Counted from the first letter of the stretch, positions 1-6,439 are shown. The stretch is 6,439 nt of DNA from Candidatus Helarchaeota archaeon (GCA_013375355.1 JABXJV010000132.1:1-6439); one strand, 5' to 3'. Notes: generated by a model not told the origin, from the letters alone. Made by a program: numbers and translations.

Positions 1-519
1 AGCTTTACTAATTGAATAAACTCCCAGGGGGGTTGAAGGAAGTATTCCAGCCATCGATGCATTATTAATAATTTTACCCCGCAACTCACCAACTATATCT
101 TGTTTTTTCATTATTTTTCCAATAAATTTAGAAACTAACCATGTCCCACGTAAATTCACATTCATTACTTCATCCCAAATTTTTACATTTATATTAGTAA
201 GCTCTCCTAGTGAATATGTTCCAATCCCTGCGTTATTAAATAGTATATCTATACGAGAAAATTGATCAGATGCCTGTTTCACCATAGATTTGACATCGTT
301 TTTATTACTAATATCGCATCCAATAGCTATTGCCTCTCCCTTTATTTCCATCTTTATCATTTTTACAGTTTCTTGAGCAGTGTCGGCATTTATATCAACA
401 ACAATAACTTTTGCTCCTTCTTTAGCAAATCTTAAGCTTGTAGCTCTTCCGATTCCAGATCCTGCTCCCGTTATGAGTGTTACTTTGTTGTTCAGTCTTT
501 TATTATTATCTTTACTCAT
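1..519 (-). CDS. Short-chain dehydrogenase/reductase (SDR), N-terminal 173 residues; C-terminus beyond the left edge
   Basis: This is a classical SDR oxidoreductase: a cytosolic Rossmann-fold enzyme that interconverts an alcohol and a ketone using NAD(P). Reading down from the ATG at 517-519 gives 173 codons with no stop. The glycine-rich cofactor motif TGAGSGIG covers residues 17-24. An acidic residue ends strand beta-2 (VIVVD, D42), which in this family favours NAD over NADP. NNAG is at 95-98. The catalytic tetrad is complete: N122 (in NVNLRG), S155 (in NNASMAG), Y168 and K172 (YSISK). Only the helix after the active site and the substrate-binding tail, normally about 75-90 residues, are missing. 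The start follows a GGTG tract and places the glycine motif at the usual depth. The gene lies 25 nt downstream of the RNA ligase stop on the same strand, so the two are probably co-transcribed. The substrate cannot be told: the N-terminal half is generic (FabG-like or polyol/hydroxyacyl dehydrogenases), and the specificity region lies outside the window. Confidence 0.95.
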   Translation of the reverse strand, partial: MSKDNNKRLNNKVTLITGAGSGIGRATSLRFAKEGAKVIVVDINADTAQETVKMIKMEIKGEAIAIGCDISNKNDVKSMVKQASDQFSRIDILFNNAGIGTYSLGELTNINVKIWDEVMNVNLRGTWLVSKFIGKIMKKQDIVGELRGKIINNASMAGILPSTPLGVYSISKA

Positions 520-524
520 TAAAA

Positions 525-528
525 CACC
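525..528 (-). promoter_or_regulatory. Shine-Dalgarno tract of the SDR gene
   Basis: On the minus strand, GGTG sits 5 nt before the SDR ATG. It matches part of the archaeal GGAGGTGA consensus. It lies inside the 25-nt gap after the RNA ligase stop, which fits translation from a shared mRNA, and it supports the chosen start. Confidence 0.55.
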
Positions 529-544
529 CGAAATTTTAAAATTA

Positions 545-1585
545 TTACTTTATTAATTTTGAAATTTGTTTGCTAATAACTTCTAAAATCATTTCCTTTT
601 TATCTTGCTTTAAATTTTCAAAAAAATTATTAAAATTATCATTTAAAGTTTCTAAAACATCTTCTGTTAGTTCATTTCTAATTTTCTTTTTATTTTTTTT
701 TGTTAATTTTCCTACTTTAGAAATTGCATTATTTAATCTTTGTCTTGTGATTAAAGGGATTACCTCATTTTCTAAAAATTTTTCATCAACTTTTATTTTC
801 TGTTTCTTTTTATACTGTTGAGAATAATCCCATTTACGAGCTTGTTGGTAGCGTTTATCTTCTGAAAATTCAGGGATTTTTTTCTTCAAAACGGGTCTTA
901 ACTCACCCTTGTTAGTTGTTATAAAGAAACTCTTATAAGGTTTAATAACAATTCCCTCAGCTTTATTTTCAACATTCTTAAGTGGTGGATAACCCAATTT
1001 TCGTGGAATACTAGTTTTAAATCCAAGTTTATAATTAATAGCTTCATTAAATTTGCCAATAAATAAAGGTTCGGTGAAAAATAGGCTTAATTGTTTACAA
1101 AAGTTTTCAAGAAGATTAAAGTCTAAATAATCTCTATTTCCAGAGCCATCTGTGAATGCAATATCAAATATACATAATTCGATATTTGGAGAATAATATA
1201 TTCCAGTTTGAATTGCTTGAATATTTGGATTAGGAGGAACCTCTGGATGTGGATATTCTCCTCCAAAAAGCTCACCATATACTGAAATTTGAACTATTTT
1301 TTCATTTATTTCTTTAATTAATGCAAATAACTTTAATATTTTCGGTCCCAAATATTCTTTTAAAGAAATATGTCCAAAAAAATCCTCTTCTTCGGGTAAT
1401 ATTTTTTTTCTTTTAGCGAATTTAATCGTCTTTCCATCGGTATGGATACAAAAATTGGCACCATGGATTTTTTCGGTCACAACCCACTTTGTTTTATTAA
1501 ATAAGCTATAATCACTTTTCGAGAGTCTCCATTTGTTTAGACTCTCACTCATTTTTTCATAAGATGTATGTTTTAATATTGTCAT
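545..1585 (-). CDS. Rnl2-family ATP-dependent RNA ligase, full length
   Basis: The 346-residue product matches the T4 Rnl2 / kinetoplastid editing-ligase family, which seals 3'-OH/5'-phosphate RNA ends through a ligase-AMP intermediate, usually at nicks in duplex RNA. All nucleotidyltransferase motifs are present: motif I EKIHGAN with the AMP-accepting K39; KRKKILPEEEDFFG (58-71), matching the KRTGPILPAEDFFG segment of T4 Rnl2; YGELFGGEYPHP (103-114, E105 equivalent to T4 E99); motif III IFDI (139-142); motif IV EGIVIKP (210-216); and motif V LKKK (233-236). A Lys-rich linker (about 243-266) leads to the Rnl2-specific C-terminal helical domain, recognisable by RQRLNNAISKVGKL (281-294), the counterpart of NRVNNVISKIGEI in T4. 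Length (T4 Rnl2 is 334) and the N-terminal alignment favour the first ATG. No clear Shine-Dalgarno precedes it. No RtcB, polynucleotide kinase, phosphotransferase or tRNA gene is nearby, so the RNA substrate is unknown. Comparisons with T4 are from memory of the family. Confidence 0.93.
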   Translation of the reverse strand: MTILKHTSYEKMSESLNKWRLSKSDYSLFNKTKWVVTEKIHGANFCIHTDGKTIKFAKRKKILPEEEDFFGHISLKEYLGPKILKLFALIKEINEKIVQISVYGELFGGEYPHPEVPPNPNIQAIQTGIYYSPNIELCIFDIAFTDGSGNRDYLDFNLLENFCKQLSLFFTEPLFIGKFNEAINYKLGFKTSIPRKLGYPPLKNVENKAEGIVIKPYKSFFITTNKGELRPVLKKKIPEFSEDKRYQQARKWDYSQQYKKKQKIKVDEKFLENEVIPLITRQRLNNAISKVGKLTKKNKKKIRNELTEDVLETLNDNFNNFFENLKQDKKEMILEVISKQISKLIK

Positions 1586-1639
1586 TTTACTTTCAACAAA
1601 GAAGAAGAACTTTAAGATTCCAAATAATAATGTTAGATT

Positions 1640-1647
1640 AAAAAAAA
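1640..1647 (-). terminator. Possible T-tract terminator of the 7-TM gene
   Basis: On the minus strand a run of eight T lies about 70 nt past the stop of the 7-TM gene, and a shorter T5 sits at 1699-1703. Archaeal RNA polymerase can stop at T-rich tracts without a hairpin. In this AT-rich gap the tract could equally be part of the ligase 5' leader, so the call is weak. Confidence 0.25.
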
Positions 1648-1656
1648 TAGTTGCAT

Positions 1657-1668
1657 TAATATTTTTCG
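1657..1668 (-). promoter_or_regulatory. Candidate BRE/TATA promoter of the RNA ligase gene
   Basis: Reading the minus strand, CGAAAAATATTA resembles a purine-rich BRE followed by an archaeal TATA box. Transcription starting about 25 nt downstream would give a leader of roughly 45-55 nt before the ligase ATG. The 128-nt gap after the 7-TM gene is long enough for its own promoter. AT-rich sequence produces such boxes by chance, so this is a candidate only. Confidence 0.35.
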
Positions 1669-1671
1669 TAA

Positions 1672-1694
1672 TTCATACTGCGAGGTCCTATGAA
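1672..1694. repeat. Inverted repeat TTCATA-N11-TATGAA in a GC-richer island
   Basis: The arms TTCATA (1672-1677) and TATGAA (1689-1694) are perfect inverted repeats around an 11-nt centre, CTGCGAGGTCC, which is clearly richer in GC than its surroundings. The element lies 3 bp upstream of the candidate BRE/TATA of the RNA ligase gene, where an archaeal activator or repressor could bind. It could instead form a short hairpin in the 3' end of the 7-TM transcript. The role is inferred from position only. Confidence 0.4.
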
Positions 1695-1713
1695 ATGGAA
1701 AAATATTTAAATT

Positions 1714-2823
1714 TTATTGTGATTTCCATGCACCAGGTAAGAATCCAAAATACTTTTCAACTCCGTTGATAGCGGACTTATAGACATTTATATTTTTGGT
1801 GGATTTATTTAAATGTTCGGTAAATTCCGACTCAAAATAGTCCGCAAATTTTTTTAGAGATATTTTTAGAGTTTTAGAAGCTGTTTCTGAATCAATGAAA
1901 ACACCAAATTTTTCCCTTAAATCTAATAAAACATATCTATCTCCAAAGATAATCGCTCGTAATTGTGATTTTACACCTAAGGCTTCTTCCATAAAGCTCG
2001 TAATCCCTGTAATCATACCAGAGACTAATACTTCATTGACTTCTTTAGAACCACCGAATTTTTGATGGAAAATATTTATTCCCGCAGTATCAATTACCAT
2101 TAAATTATATACTCTAAAAGGCAAAAAAAAGGCAACATTTGGGTCTTTGATAAAAGCCATACCAGATAATGCCATTCCAATAGAAGAAAATAGTAATAAA
2201 AAGCCCGGAAAATCAATAATCAATCTGAAAATGGGTATTAGAGCAACCCCAAATATTCCAATTGCTGGACCTGCCATGAACCAAATTGCTTGCTGTTTTT
2301 GGGCAGGAGTTTCTGCTATTTTTTTTAACCTATAGGCAGTATACACATATTCTATGCCAATTCCAATCAGAAGAATTCCTTGAAGAATGGAGATTAAATA
2401 AGAAGGTTTATTTGTATAACCGAAATTTGGAAGGTATTCATATTTTATTAATAAAGGAGAGACAACAATAACTAAAACAAGAAAAATAATTATAACGGCG
2501 GCAAATAATACAGCCCTAACTACATTTATTTTATCGTAGTTTATTAATTCTAAGAATATAAATAACGAATAAAACCCGAAGTAAACGGATATTACTCCTG
2601 TTATTTGTAACAAAAAAGCTGAAGCAATTGTATCCATAATAGGAAAAAAGGTTGTTCCAAATGCCCACACCTCGAGCATCATGAAAAAGAAAATATAAAA
2701 GATAGTAGAACTGTTTTTTGATTTAATATAGCTATGAATTAATGTTATACATACAATTGTTATAATTACCATTGAAATTATCCCCGAAATTAGATATGGG
2801 ATGAAGGAACTTCCAAATGGCAT
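1714..2823 (-). CDS. Seven-TM membrane protein with C-terminal cytosolic longin-like domain
   Basis: The 369-residue product has two parts. Residues 1-226 hold seven hydrophobic segments, at about 8-30, 41-60, 66-91, 104-126, 142-164, 180-203 and 207-225. Positive charges sit in the loops after TM1 (HSYIKSK), TM3 (YDKINVVR) and TM5 (YRLKKI), so the N-terminus should be outside and the tail in the cytosol. The layout recalls 7-TM sensor modules of signalling proteins, but no kinase, HAMP or cyclase domain follows. Residues about 237-340 read instead as strand (VYNLMVID), strand (GINIFHQKF), helix (261-282), three strands (288-293, 296-302, 306-311) and helix (314-337), then a last helix to about 360. 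This beta-beta-alpha-beta-beta-beta-alpha order fits the longin/profilin-like fold common in Asgard and other archaeal proteins linked with small GTPases. No GTPase gene is in the window. The domain call rests on predicted fold, not on a conserved catalytic motif. An AGGAT tract supports the start. Confidence 0.8.
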   Translation of the reverse strand: MPFGSSFIPYLISGIISMVIITIVCITLIHSYIKSKNSSTIFYIFFFMMLEVWAFGTTFFPIMDTIASAFLLQITGVISVYFGFYSLFIFLELINYDKINVVRAVLFAAVIIIFLVLVIVVSPLLIKYEYLPNFGYTNKPSYLISILQGILLIGIGIEYVYTAYRLKKIAETPAQKQQAIWFMAGPAIGIFGVALIPIFRLIIDFPGFLLLFSSIGMALSGMAFIKDPNVAFFLPFRVYNLMVIDTAGINIFHQKFGGSKEVNEVLVSGMITGITSFMEEALGVKSQLRAIIFGDRYVLLDLREKFGVFIDSETASKTLKISLKKFADYFESEFTEHLNKSTKNINVYKSAINGVEKYFGFLPGAWKSQ

Positions 2824-2827
2824 TTTT

Positions 2828-2832
2828 ATCCT
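2828..2832 (-). promoter_or_regulatory. Shine-Dalgarno tract of the 7-TM gene
   Basis: AGGAT lies 4 nt before the ATG on the minus strand, pairing with the 16S 3' end. It supports initiation at the MPFGSS start. The rest of the 55-nt gap to the upstream gene (2833-2878) is almost pure A/T. It offers several TATA-like stretches but no convincing single promoter, so the gene may be read through from the upstream gene. Confidence 0.5.
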
Positions 2833-2878
2833 GTTTTCTTAATTATTATATTATTATTTATCTTTAAAATAAAGAATT

Positions 2879-4024
2879 TTATTTAAATATCGTATTTCGC
2901 CCAATTCCAGTTGAAAGAATTTTTGTTCCATCTATTTTTTTAGCGGGCGTCTCATGATTAATATCTAAATAAACCCCTTGTAAAAATTCTTCAAAATCAA
3001 GCCCGATGTCATCAGGTGTGATAAAATCACCTTTTGGATATTTCTTATCAAATCTGATATTTGGATCTTTACTTTTTATATTGGGATATTGACTATTAAT
3101 TGTTTGAATTGGGTATGGAACGCCTTCATTTTCAATTTGGTCTTGATAAATCGCAAAGAGCTCGGGAACTCTTATCCTTATCAACTCTAAATTCCTAGGT
3201 TCAAAAGGTTGTAAATAAAAATTCATATTTGTTGTAAGTGATGTGACTATTTTACAAAAATCCTTTCTTCCTTTATAGAAAAACATATTAAAGGCAGATG
3301 GATACGGGTGGAGTGAAAATGTATAGTCAGGTAATTTATATATTTCTTTGGATGCCCAGCCATCATATGTTTCTCCAGCACTCTCATAGTTGCTCGGAAT
3401 GCATAATAAATTAATAGCCCAGCTAGATATTACAGATCCTACATAATAATCCGAATTACTCCATTGAGGTGTCCTTTCATTACGGATATCTTTTAATACA
3501 TCCATTAGCATATTCGCAGACTTTGTCATATCTTTAACTCGGCGTGGTATTTCTCTTAGTTTATATCCGTATTTCATATGTCTGCGGTCCAAGATCTCAT
3601 CATTCTGCCTGATCATATACCAGTCAATCGGAATTCCATCTTCTATGTGGCAATTAAGTAAAATAAGAAGCTCTGCATTATAGTCATGGACTACTGCAAA
3701 TGTTACATCAGTAGATTCTCCACCAAATAACTTCTGCGTCCCAATCACTAAATCACTACGAATAACAAGACTTGGAATCATTATAATATATGAGAGGACT
3801 TTCTCGGGCTCAGTTATTTTACCATCAATAACATCCTTACACGTGTAAATTGACTCATTTAATCTAGTTTCAAAGAAGTCGTAGATGCCCTCATCACCCA
3901 TTCTCTCGTAATTATCGACACCATCCCAACCTAATTGTTTATAAACTCGCCAAAGGAAGGAAAATAAGGGGAGGAATGGTTTCAAATATAAATCATCCGG
4001 CATTTCACCGTAAGTATGAACCAT
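2879..4024 (-). CDS. Hypothetical protein, 381 residues, family not recognised
   Basis: I do not recognise this protein. It is a complete, mixed-charge, aromatic-rich soluble product. It has no signal peptide, no membrane segment longer than a short hydrophobic patch (for example VLSYIIMIPSLVI, 76-88), and no P-loop, Rossmann, zinc-finger or helix-turn-helix signature. Visible landmarks are a Trp/Tyr-rich start (FSFLWRVYKQLGW, 21-33), a beta-like stretch TFAVVHDYNAELLILLNCHIE (108-128), a basic patch RRHMKYGYKLREIPRR (147-162), SDYYVGSVISSWAINLLCIPS (191-211), and a Pro/Asn-rich region at 310-335 before an acidic segment (DDIGLDFEEFLQG). The four cysteines (62, 125, 208, 257) are not paired as a metal site. 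Codon use resembles the neighbours, so it looks native and coding. It has a good GGAG Shine-Dalgarno and a strong TATA candidate, and it is the first of the minus-strand genes, 55 nt ahead of the 7-TM gene. Confidence 0.85.
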   Translation of the reverse strand: MVHTYGEMPDDLYLKPFLPLFSFLWRVYKQLGWDGVDNYERMGDEGIYDFFETRLNESIYTCKDVIDGKITEPEKVLSYIIMIPSLVIRSDLVIGTQKLFGGESTDVTFAVVHDYNAELLILLNCHIEDGIPIDWYMIRQNDEILDRRHMKYGYKLREIPRRVKDMTKSANMLMDVLKDIRNERTPQWSNSDYYVGSVISSWAINLLCIPSNYESAGETYDGWASKEIYKLPDYTFSLHPYPSAFNMFFYKGRKDFCKIVTSLTTNMNFYLQPFEPRNLELIRIRVPELFAIYQDQIENEGVPYPIQTINSQYPNIKSKDPNIRFDKKYPKGDFITPDDIGLDFEEFLQGVYLDINHETPAKKIDGTKILSTGIGRNTIFK

Positions 4025-4031
4025 ATTATAG

Positions 4032-4035
4032 CTCC
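4032..4035 (-). promoter_or_regulatory. Shine-Dalgarno tract of the 381-residue gene
   Basis: GGAG lies 7 nt before the ATG on the minus strand. It is the clearest ribosome-binding site in the window and fixes the start at MVHTYG. Confidence 0.65.
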
Positions 4036-4055
4036 AATTATTTTCATTTATGAAT

Positions 4056-4129
4056 ATTTAATCTTTTCATCAGATAATTCTTATATATTGTATTTTAATA
4101 AAATTAGATTATTCTTAATTTAATCTTTT
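4056..4129. repeat. Direct repeat of a 12-mer flanking the TATA box, overlapping a small dyad
   Basis: ATTTAATCTTTT occurs at 4056-4067 and again at 4118-4129, 62 bp apart, one copy on each side of the TATA candidate at 4081-4089. The distal copy overlaps an inverted repeat, AGATTA (4106-4111) with TAATCT (4121-4126), 9 nt apart. These could be regulator sites in the divergent promoter region, but simple A/T sequence makes chance matches likely. Confidence 0.3.
4081..4089 (-). promoter_or_regulatory. Candidate TATA box of the 381-residue gene
   Basis: The minus strand reads AATATATAA, close to the archaeal TATA consensus, preceded by an A-rich stretch that could serve as BRE. Initiation about 25 nt downstream would give a leader of about 30 nt that contains the GGAG site. 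A second, weaker TATA-like stretch (TTAAATATTC, around 4052-4061) is too close to the start to leave room for the Shine-Dalgarno. Confidence 0.5.
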
Positions 4130-4178
4130 TTACTGATTCAATTGAAAATAATAAAAAAAGGAAAAAAATTTCTTCTAT

Positions 4179-4200
4179 GAAAAACAATTTATCTTATTAA
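4179..4200 (+). promoter_or_regulatory. Candidate BRE/TATA promoter of the aconitase gene
   Basis: A purine-rich GAAAAAC (4179-4185) followed by TTTATCTTA (4188-4196) resembles BRE plus TATA. Initiation about 25 nt downstream would leave a 20-30 nt leader before the ATG. The rest of the 219-bp divergent gap (4025-4243) holds only A/T-rich sequence, the opposite promoter and the repeats noted there. I see no small gene or RNA in it. Confidence 0.35.
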
Positions 4201-4232
4201 AAGTTAGAATATGGTTACATAAATTGAATTTT

Positions 4233-4236
4233 GGGG
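4233..4236 (+). promoter_or_regulatory. Weak Shine-Dalgarno tract of the aconitase gene
   Basis: GGGG lies 7 nt before the ATG at 4244 and can pair with the 16S anti-SD with one G-U pair. The spacing supports this start. Confidence 0.4.
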
Positions 4237-4243
4237 TTTTAAC

Positions 4244-6439
4244 ATGGATCTTTTTAAAGCTAAAGATGTTATCGATATTGGTAGTAGAAAGATAACGATC
4301 TATCGCATTAATAGGCTTAAAGAGTTAGGAATAGCAGATGTATCTCGTCTACCTTACTCTATTAAAATATTGCTCGAAGCGATTCTCCGACAAGTAGATA
4401 GAAAAATTATCACCCAAGAGGATGTTGAATCAATAGCTCGATGGGATCCAAGAAATATATCTAAAAAAGAGGTACCATTTATTCCTGCTAGGGTGGTTCT
4501 ACAAGATTTTACTGGAGTTCCCGCTATAGTTGATCTAGCTGCTATGGGATCTGCTATGCAAAGACTTAGAGGGGACTCTAGTGAAATAAATCCATTAATA
4601 CCTGTAGATCTTATAATTGATCATTCCATTCAAGTAGATTGTTATGGAGAGCCCTTTGCCAGAGAATATAATGAAAAAAAAGAATTTGAACGGAATCATG
4701 AACGTTATACTCTATTACGCTGGGCACAAAACGCATTTGATAATTTTAGAGTCGTTCCTCCAGGAAAAGGGATCATTCATCAAATAAATCTAGAGTATTT
4801 AGCATCTGTAGTTCAACTTAGAAAAATAAAGGGGGATCTAATTGCCTTTCCTGATACAGTTCTTGGAACTGATTCCCACACTACAATGATAAATAGTCTT
4901 GGAGTTATGGGGTGGGGTGTTGGAGGAATAGAAGCAGAAGCAGTTATGCTCGGTCAACCTTATTTCATGCCAATTCCAGAAGTTGTGGGTGTTAAACTTA
5001 AGGGCGAAATTAAGGAGGGTGTGACTGCTACAGACATTGTTCTCACAATTACTCAAAAGATTAGGCAACACGGTGTTGTGGGAAAATTTGTTGAATTTTT
5101 TGGACCGGGTGTAAGTAAGTTGAGCTTGGCGGATCGAGCTATGATTTCCAACATGGCACCTGAATATGGGGCTACCATGGGGTTCTTTCCCACAGATAAT
5201 GAAACCCTCCAATATTTATTGAAAACCGGAAGGGAAAAAGAACATGTTGAATTGGTTGAATTATATACTAAAAAGCAAGGGTTTTTCTCATCTGACAATG
5301 AACCAGAACCCATCTTCAGCGATATTTTAGAGTTGGATCTAAGTATTATAGAGCCGAGTTTAGCGGGACCTAAAAGACCACAGGACCTTATACCTCTTAG
5401 ACGTATGAAAGAAAAATTCCAAGAGGCATTAGAAAAAATTTTTGGCATAAAGATAGAAGGAGATGAATTAATTAAAGCGGTTCCTACTTTTACGCACGGT
5501 TCAGTTGCAATTGCTGCCATTGCTTCTTGTACAAATACCTCTAATCCTTCAGTATTGATAGGAGCGGGAATTTTAGCAAAAAAAGCCGTGGAACATGGAT
5601 TGAGAGTTAAACCCCATATAAAAACAAGTTTAGCTCCTGGCTCACGTGTGGTTATTGATTATCTTGAAGCATCAGGATTGCTGCCCTATCTTAAAAAATT
5701 AGGGTTCCATTTAGTAGGATATGGTTGCACAACTTGTATAGGTAATAGCGGATCACTTCCAGAAAAAGTACAAAAGGCAATAATAGAGAGAAGTCTAGTT
5801 GTTTCGGGTGTAATCAGTGGAAATCGAAATTTTGAAGGGCGTATAAATCCCCTCATTAAGGCTAACTATCTCGCATCTCCACCATTAGTAGTTGCATATG
5901 CTATAGCAGGCACGGTAGATATAGATCTCATAAATGAACCAATAGGCGACGATCCAAATTGCAAACCGGTATATTTAAGAAGTATTTGGCCCAAGCAGGA
6001 AGAGATTCAACAAGTAATGAAGAATGTTCTTAAACCAGAGATGTTTAAAAAGCAATATTCCAAAATATTTGAGGGAGCATCCTTATGGAATGAATTGGAT
6101 GTTCCTAAAAGTAAAATTTATAATTGGGATCCTAATTCGACATATATTCAGGAACCACCTTTCTTCAAGAATTTTCCTCTTGAACCGCTAGAGAAGGGAG
6201 ATATTAAAGGTGCTCGAGTTCTGGCATTATTAGGTGATTCAATTACAACCGATCATATTTCTCCTGCGGGTGCCATTCCTCCTAATGACCCTGCTGGAAA
6301 ATATCTAATTTCTCAAGGTGTGGATCAAAAAGATTTCAATTCTTTTGGATCAAGGCGTGGGAATCATGAGGTTATGGTGCGAGGAACTTTTGGTAATATT
6401 CGCCTTAAAAATAAATTAGTTCCAGATAAAGAAGGAAAT
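4244..6439 (+). CDS. acnA: Aconitate hydratase, AcnA/IRP1 type, C-terminus beyond the right edge
   Basis: Aconitase isomerises citrate and isocitrate via cis-aconitate in the TCA cycle, using a [4Fe-4S] cluster in the cytosol. From the ATG the frame stays open for 732 codons to the window edge. It is collinear with E. coli AcnA (891 residues), so about 150-160 residues are missing. Landmarks in order: [19 protein letters not shown] segment ([16 protein letters not shown]), [19 protein letters not shown] (D210, S211, H212), [38 protein letters not shown], the first cluster cysteine C429 in ASCTNTSNP, then C495 and C498 in [12 protein letters not shown], and SGNRNFEGR. The swivel domain begins with [14 protein letters not shown] (D665, S666) and [14 protein letters not shown] (S703, R704, R705). 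The 66- and 3-residue cysteine spacing equals that of E. coli. No catalytic residue expected in this span is lost. It is transcribed away from the other four genes. The long AcnA form is distinct from AcnB and from the two-subunit isopropylmalate isomerase/homoaconitase type. A role as an RNA-binding apo-protein cannot be judged here. Confidence 0.96.
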   Translation, partial: MDLFKAKDVIDIGSRKITIYRINRLKELGIADVSRLPYSIKILLEAILRQVDRKIITQEDVESIARWDPRNISKKEVPFIPARVVLQDFTGVPAIVDLAAMGSAMQRLRGDSSEINPLIPVDLIIDHSIQVDCYGEPFAREYNEKKEFERNHERYTLLRWAQNAFDNFRVVPPGKGIIHQINLEYLASVVQLRKIKGDLIAFPDTVLGTDSHTTMINSLGVMGWGVGGIEAEAVMLGQPYFMPIPEVVGVKLKGEIKEGVTATDIVLTITQKIRQHGVVGKFVEFFGPGVSKLSLADRAMISNMAPEYGATMGFFPTDNETLQYLLKTGREKEHVELVELYTKKQGFFSSDNEPEPIFSDILELDLSIIEPSLAGPKRPQDLIPLRRMKEKFQEALEKIFGIKIEGDELIKAVPTFTHGSVAIAAIASCTNTSNPSVLIGAGILAKKAVEHGLRVKPHIKTSLAPGSRVVIDYLEASGLLPYLKKLGFHLVGYGCTTCIGNSGSLPEKVQKAIIERSLVVSGVISGNRNFEGRINPLIKANYLASPPLVVAYAIAGTVDIDLINEPIGDDPNCKPVYLRSIWPKQEEIQQVMKNVLKPEMFKKQYSKIFEGASLWNELDVPKSKIYNWDPNSTYIQEPPFFKNFPLEPLEKGDIKGARVLALLGDSITTDHISPAGAIPPNDPAGKYLISQGVDQKDFNSFGSRRGNHEVMVRGTFGNIRLKNKLVPDKEGN

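Noticed and set aside
570..821. Plus-strand open frame of 83 codons rich in Phe, Leu and Ser
   Set aside because: It is the antisense of the Lys/Asn-rich C-terminal domain of the RNA ligase; the composition is a mirror of AAA/AAT codons.
1550..1552. Internal ATG (Met12) as an alternative RNA ligase start
   Set aside because: It has no better ribosome site, and the first ATG places the catalytic lysine at 39, near the position 35 of T4 Rnl2, with a similar N-terminal segment.
1671..1700. GC-richer island as a tRNA fragment or intrinsic terminator
   Set aside because: There is no cloverleaf or T-loop sequence, the stem is only 6 bp with an 11-nt loop, and the nearest long T run is more than 20 nt away.
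2147..2471. Two short plus-strand open frames
   Set aside because: Both are antisense to the 7-TM region and have no supporting ribosome site or protein motif.
4838..5520. Two overlapping minus-strand open frames of 124 and 155 codons
   Set aside because: They lie wholly inside the aconitase gene on the other strand, encode no recognisable domain, and the plus-strand frame there matches AcnA residue for residue.
4244..6439. Possible frameshift or truncation of the aconitase gene
   Set aside because: Read codon by codon, the frame is open from the ATG to the window edge with all family motifs in order; it is only cut by the window.
1..6439. CRISPR array, insertion sequence or toxin-antitoxin pair
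   Set aside because: No regularly spaced repeats, transposase motifs, terminal inverted repeats or paired small genes were seen on either strand.

Overview
The window is strongly AT-rich and looks archaeal. Several starts have short Shine-Dalgarno tracts (GGAG, AGGAT, GGTG), there are TATA/BRE-like boxes about 45-70 bp upstream of start codons, and no bacterial -35/-10 pairs are evident. A seven-helix membrane protein ends in what looks like a longin-like domain. With the low GC and a T4-Rnl2/editing-ligase-type RNA ligase, this points towards an Asgard (Lokiarchaeia/Heimdallarchaeia-like) archaeon. That placement is inference from gene content and composition, not from a marker gene.

Layout. 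Four genes lie on the minus strand and one on the plus strand. Read in the minus direction they are: an unrecognised 381-residue soluble protein (4024 to 2879); a 369-residue 7-TM protein with a cytosolic longin/profilin-like tail (2823 to 1714); an Rnl2-family ATP-dependent RNA ligase (1585 to 545); and a short-chain dehydrogenase/reductase that runs off the left edge (519 to 1). Spacings are 55, 128 and 25 nt. The ligase and SDR are therefore probably co-transcribed, the ligase probably has its own promoter, and the first pair may or may not share a transcript.

A 219-bp divergent intergenic region (4025-4243) separates the 381-residue gene from an AcnA/IRP1-type aconitase on the plus strand. 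The aconitase is open from 4244 to the right edge. It keeps all three iron-sulfur cysteines and lacks only roughly the last sixth of the family length.

Aconitase (TCA cycle) and the SDR are ordinary metabolic genes. The less ordinary content is the middle block: a complete Rnl2-type RNA ligase with no visible end-healing partner, a membrane protein joining a 7-TM sensor-like region to an apparent longin-like domain, and a conserved-looking protein of unknown family. Nothing in the window links these three functionally beyond position and strand. I found no rRNA, tRNA, CRISPR array, insertion sequence, integrase or attachment site.
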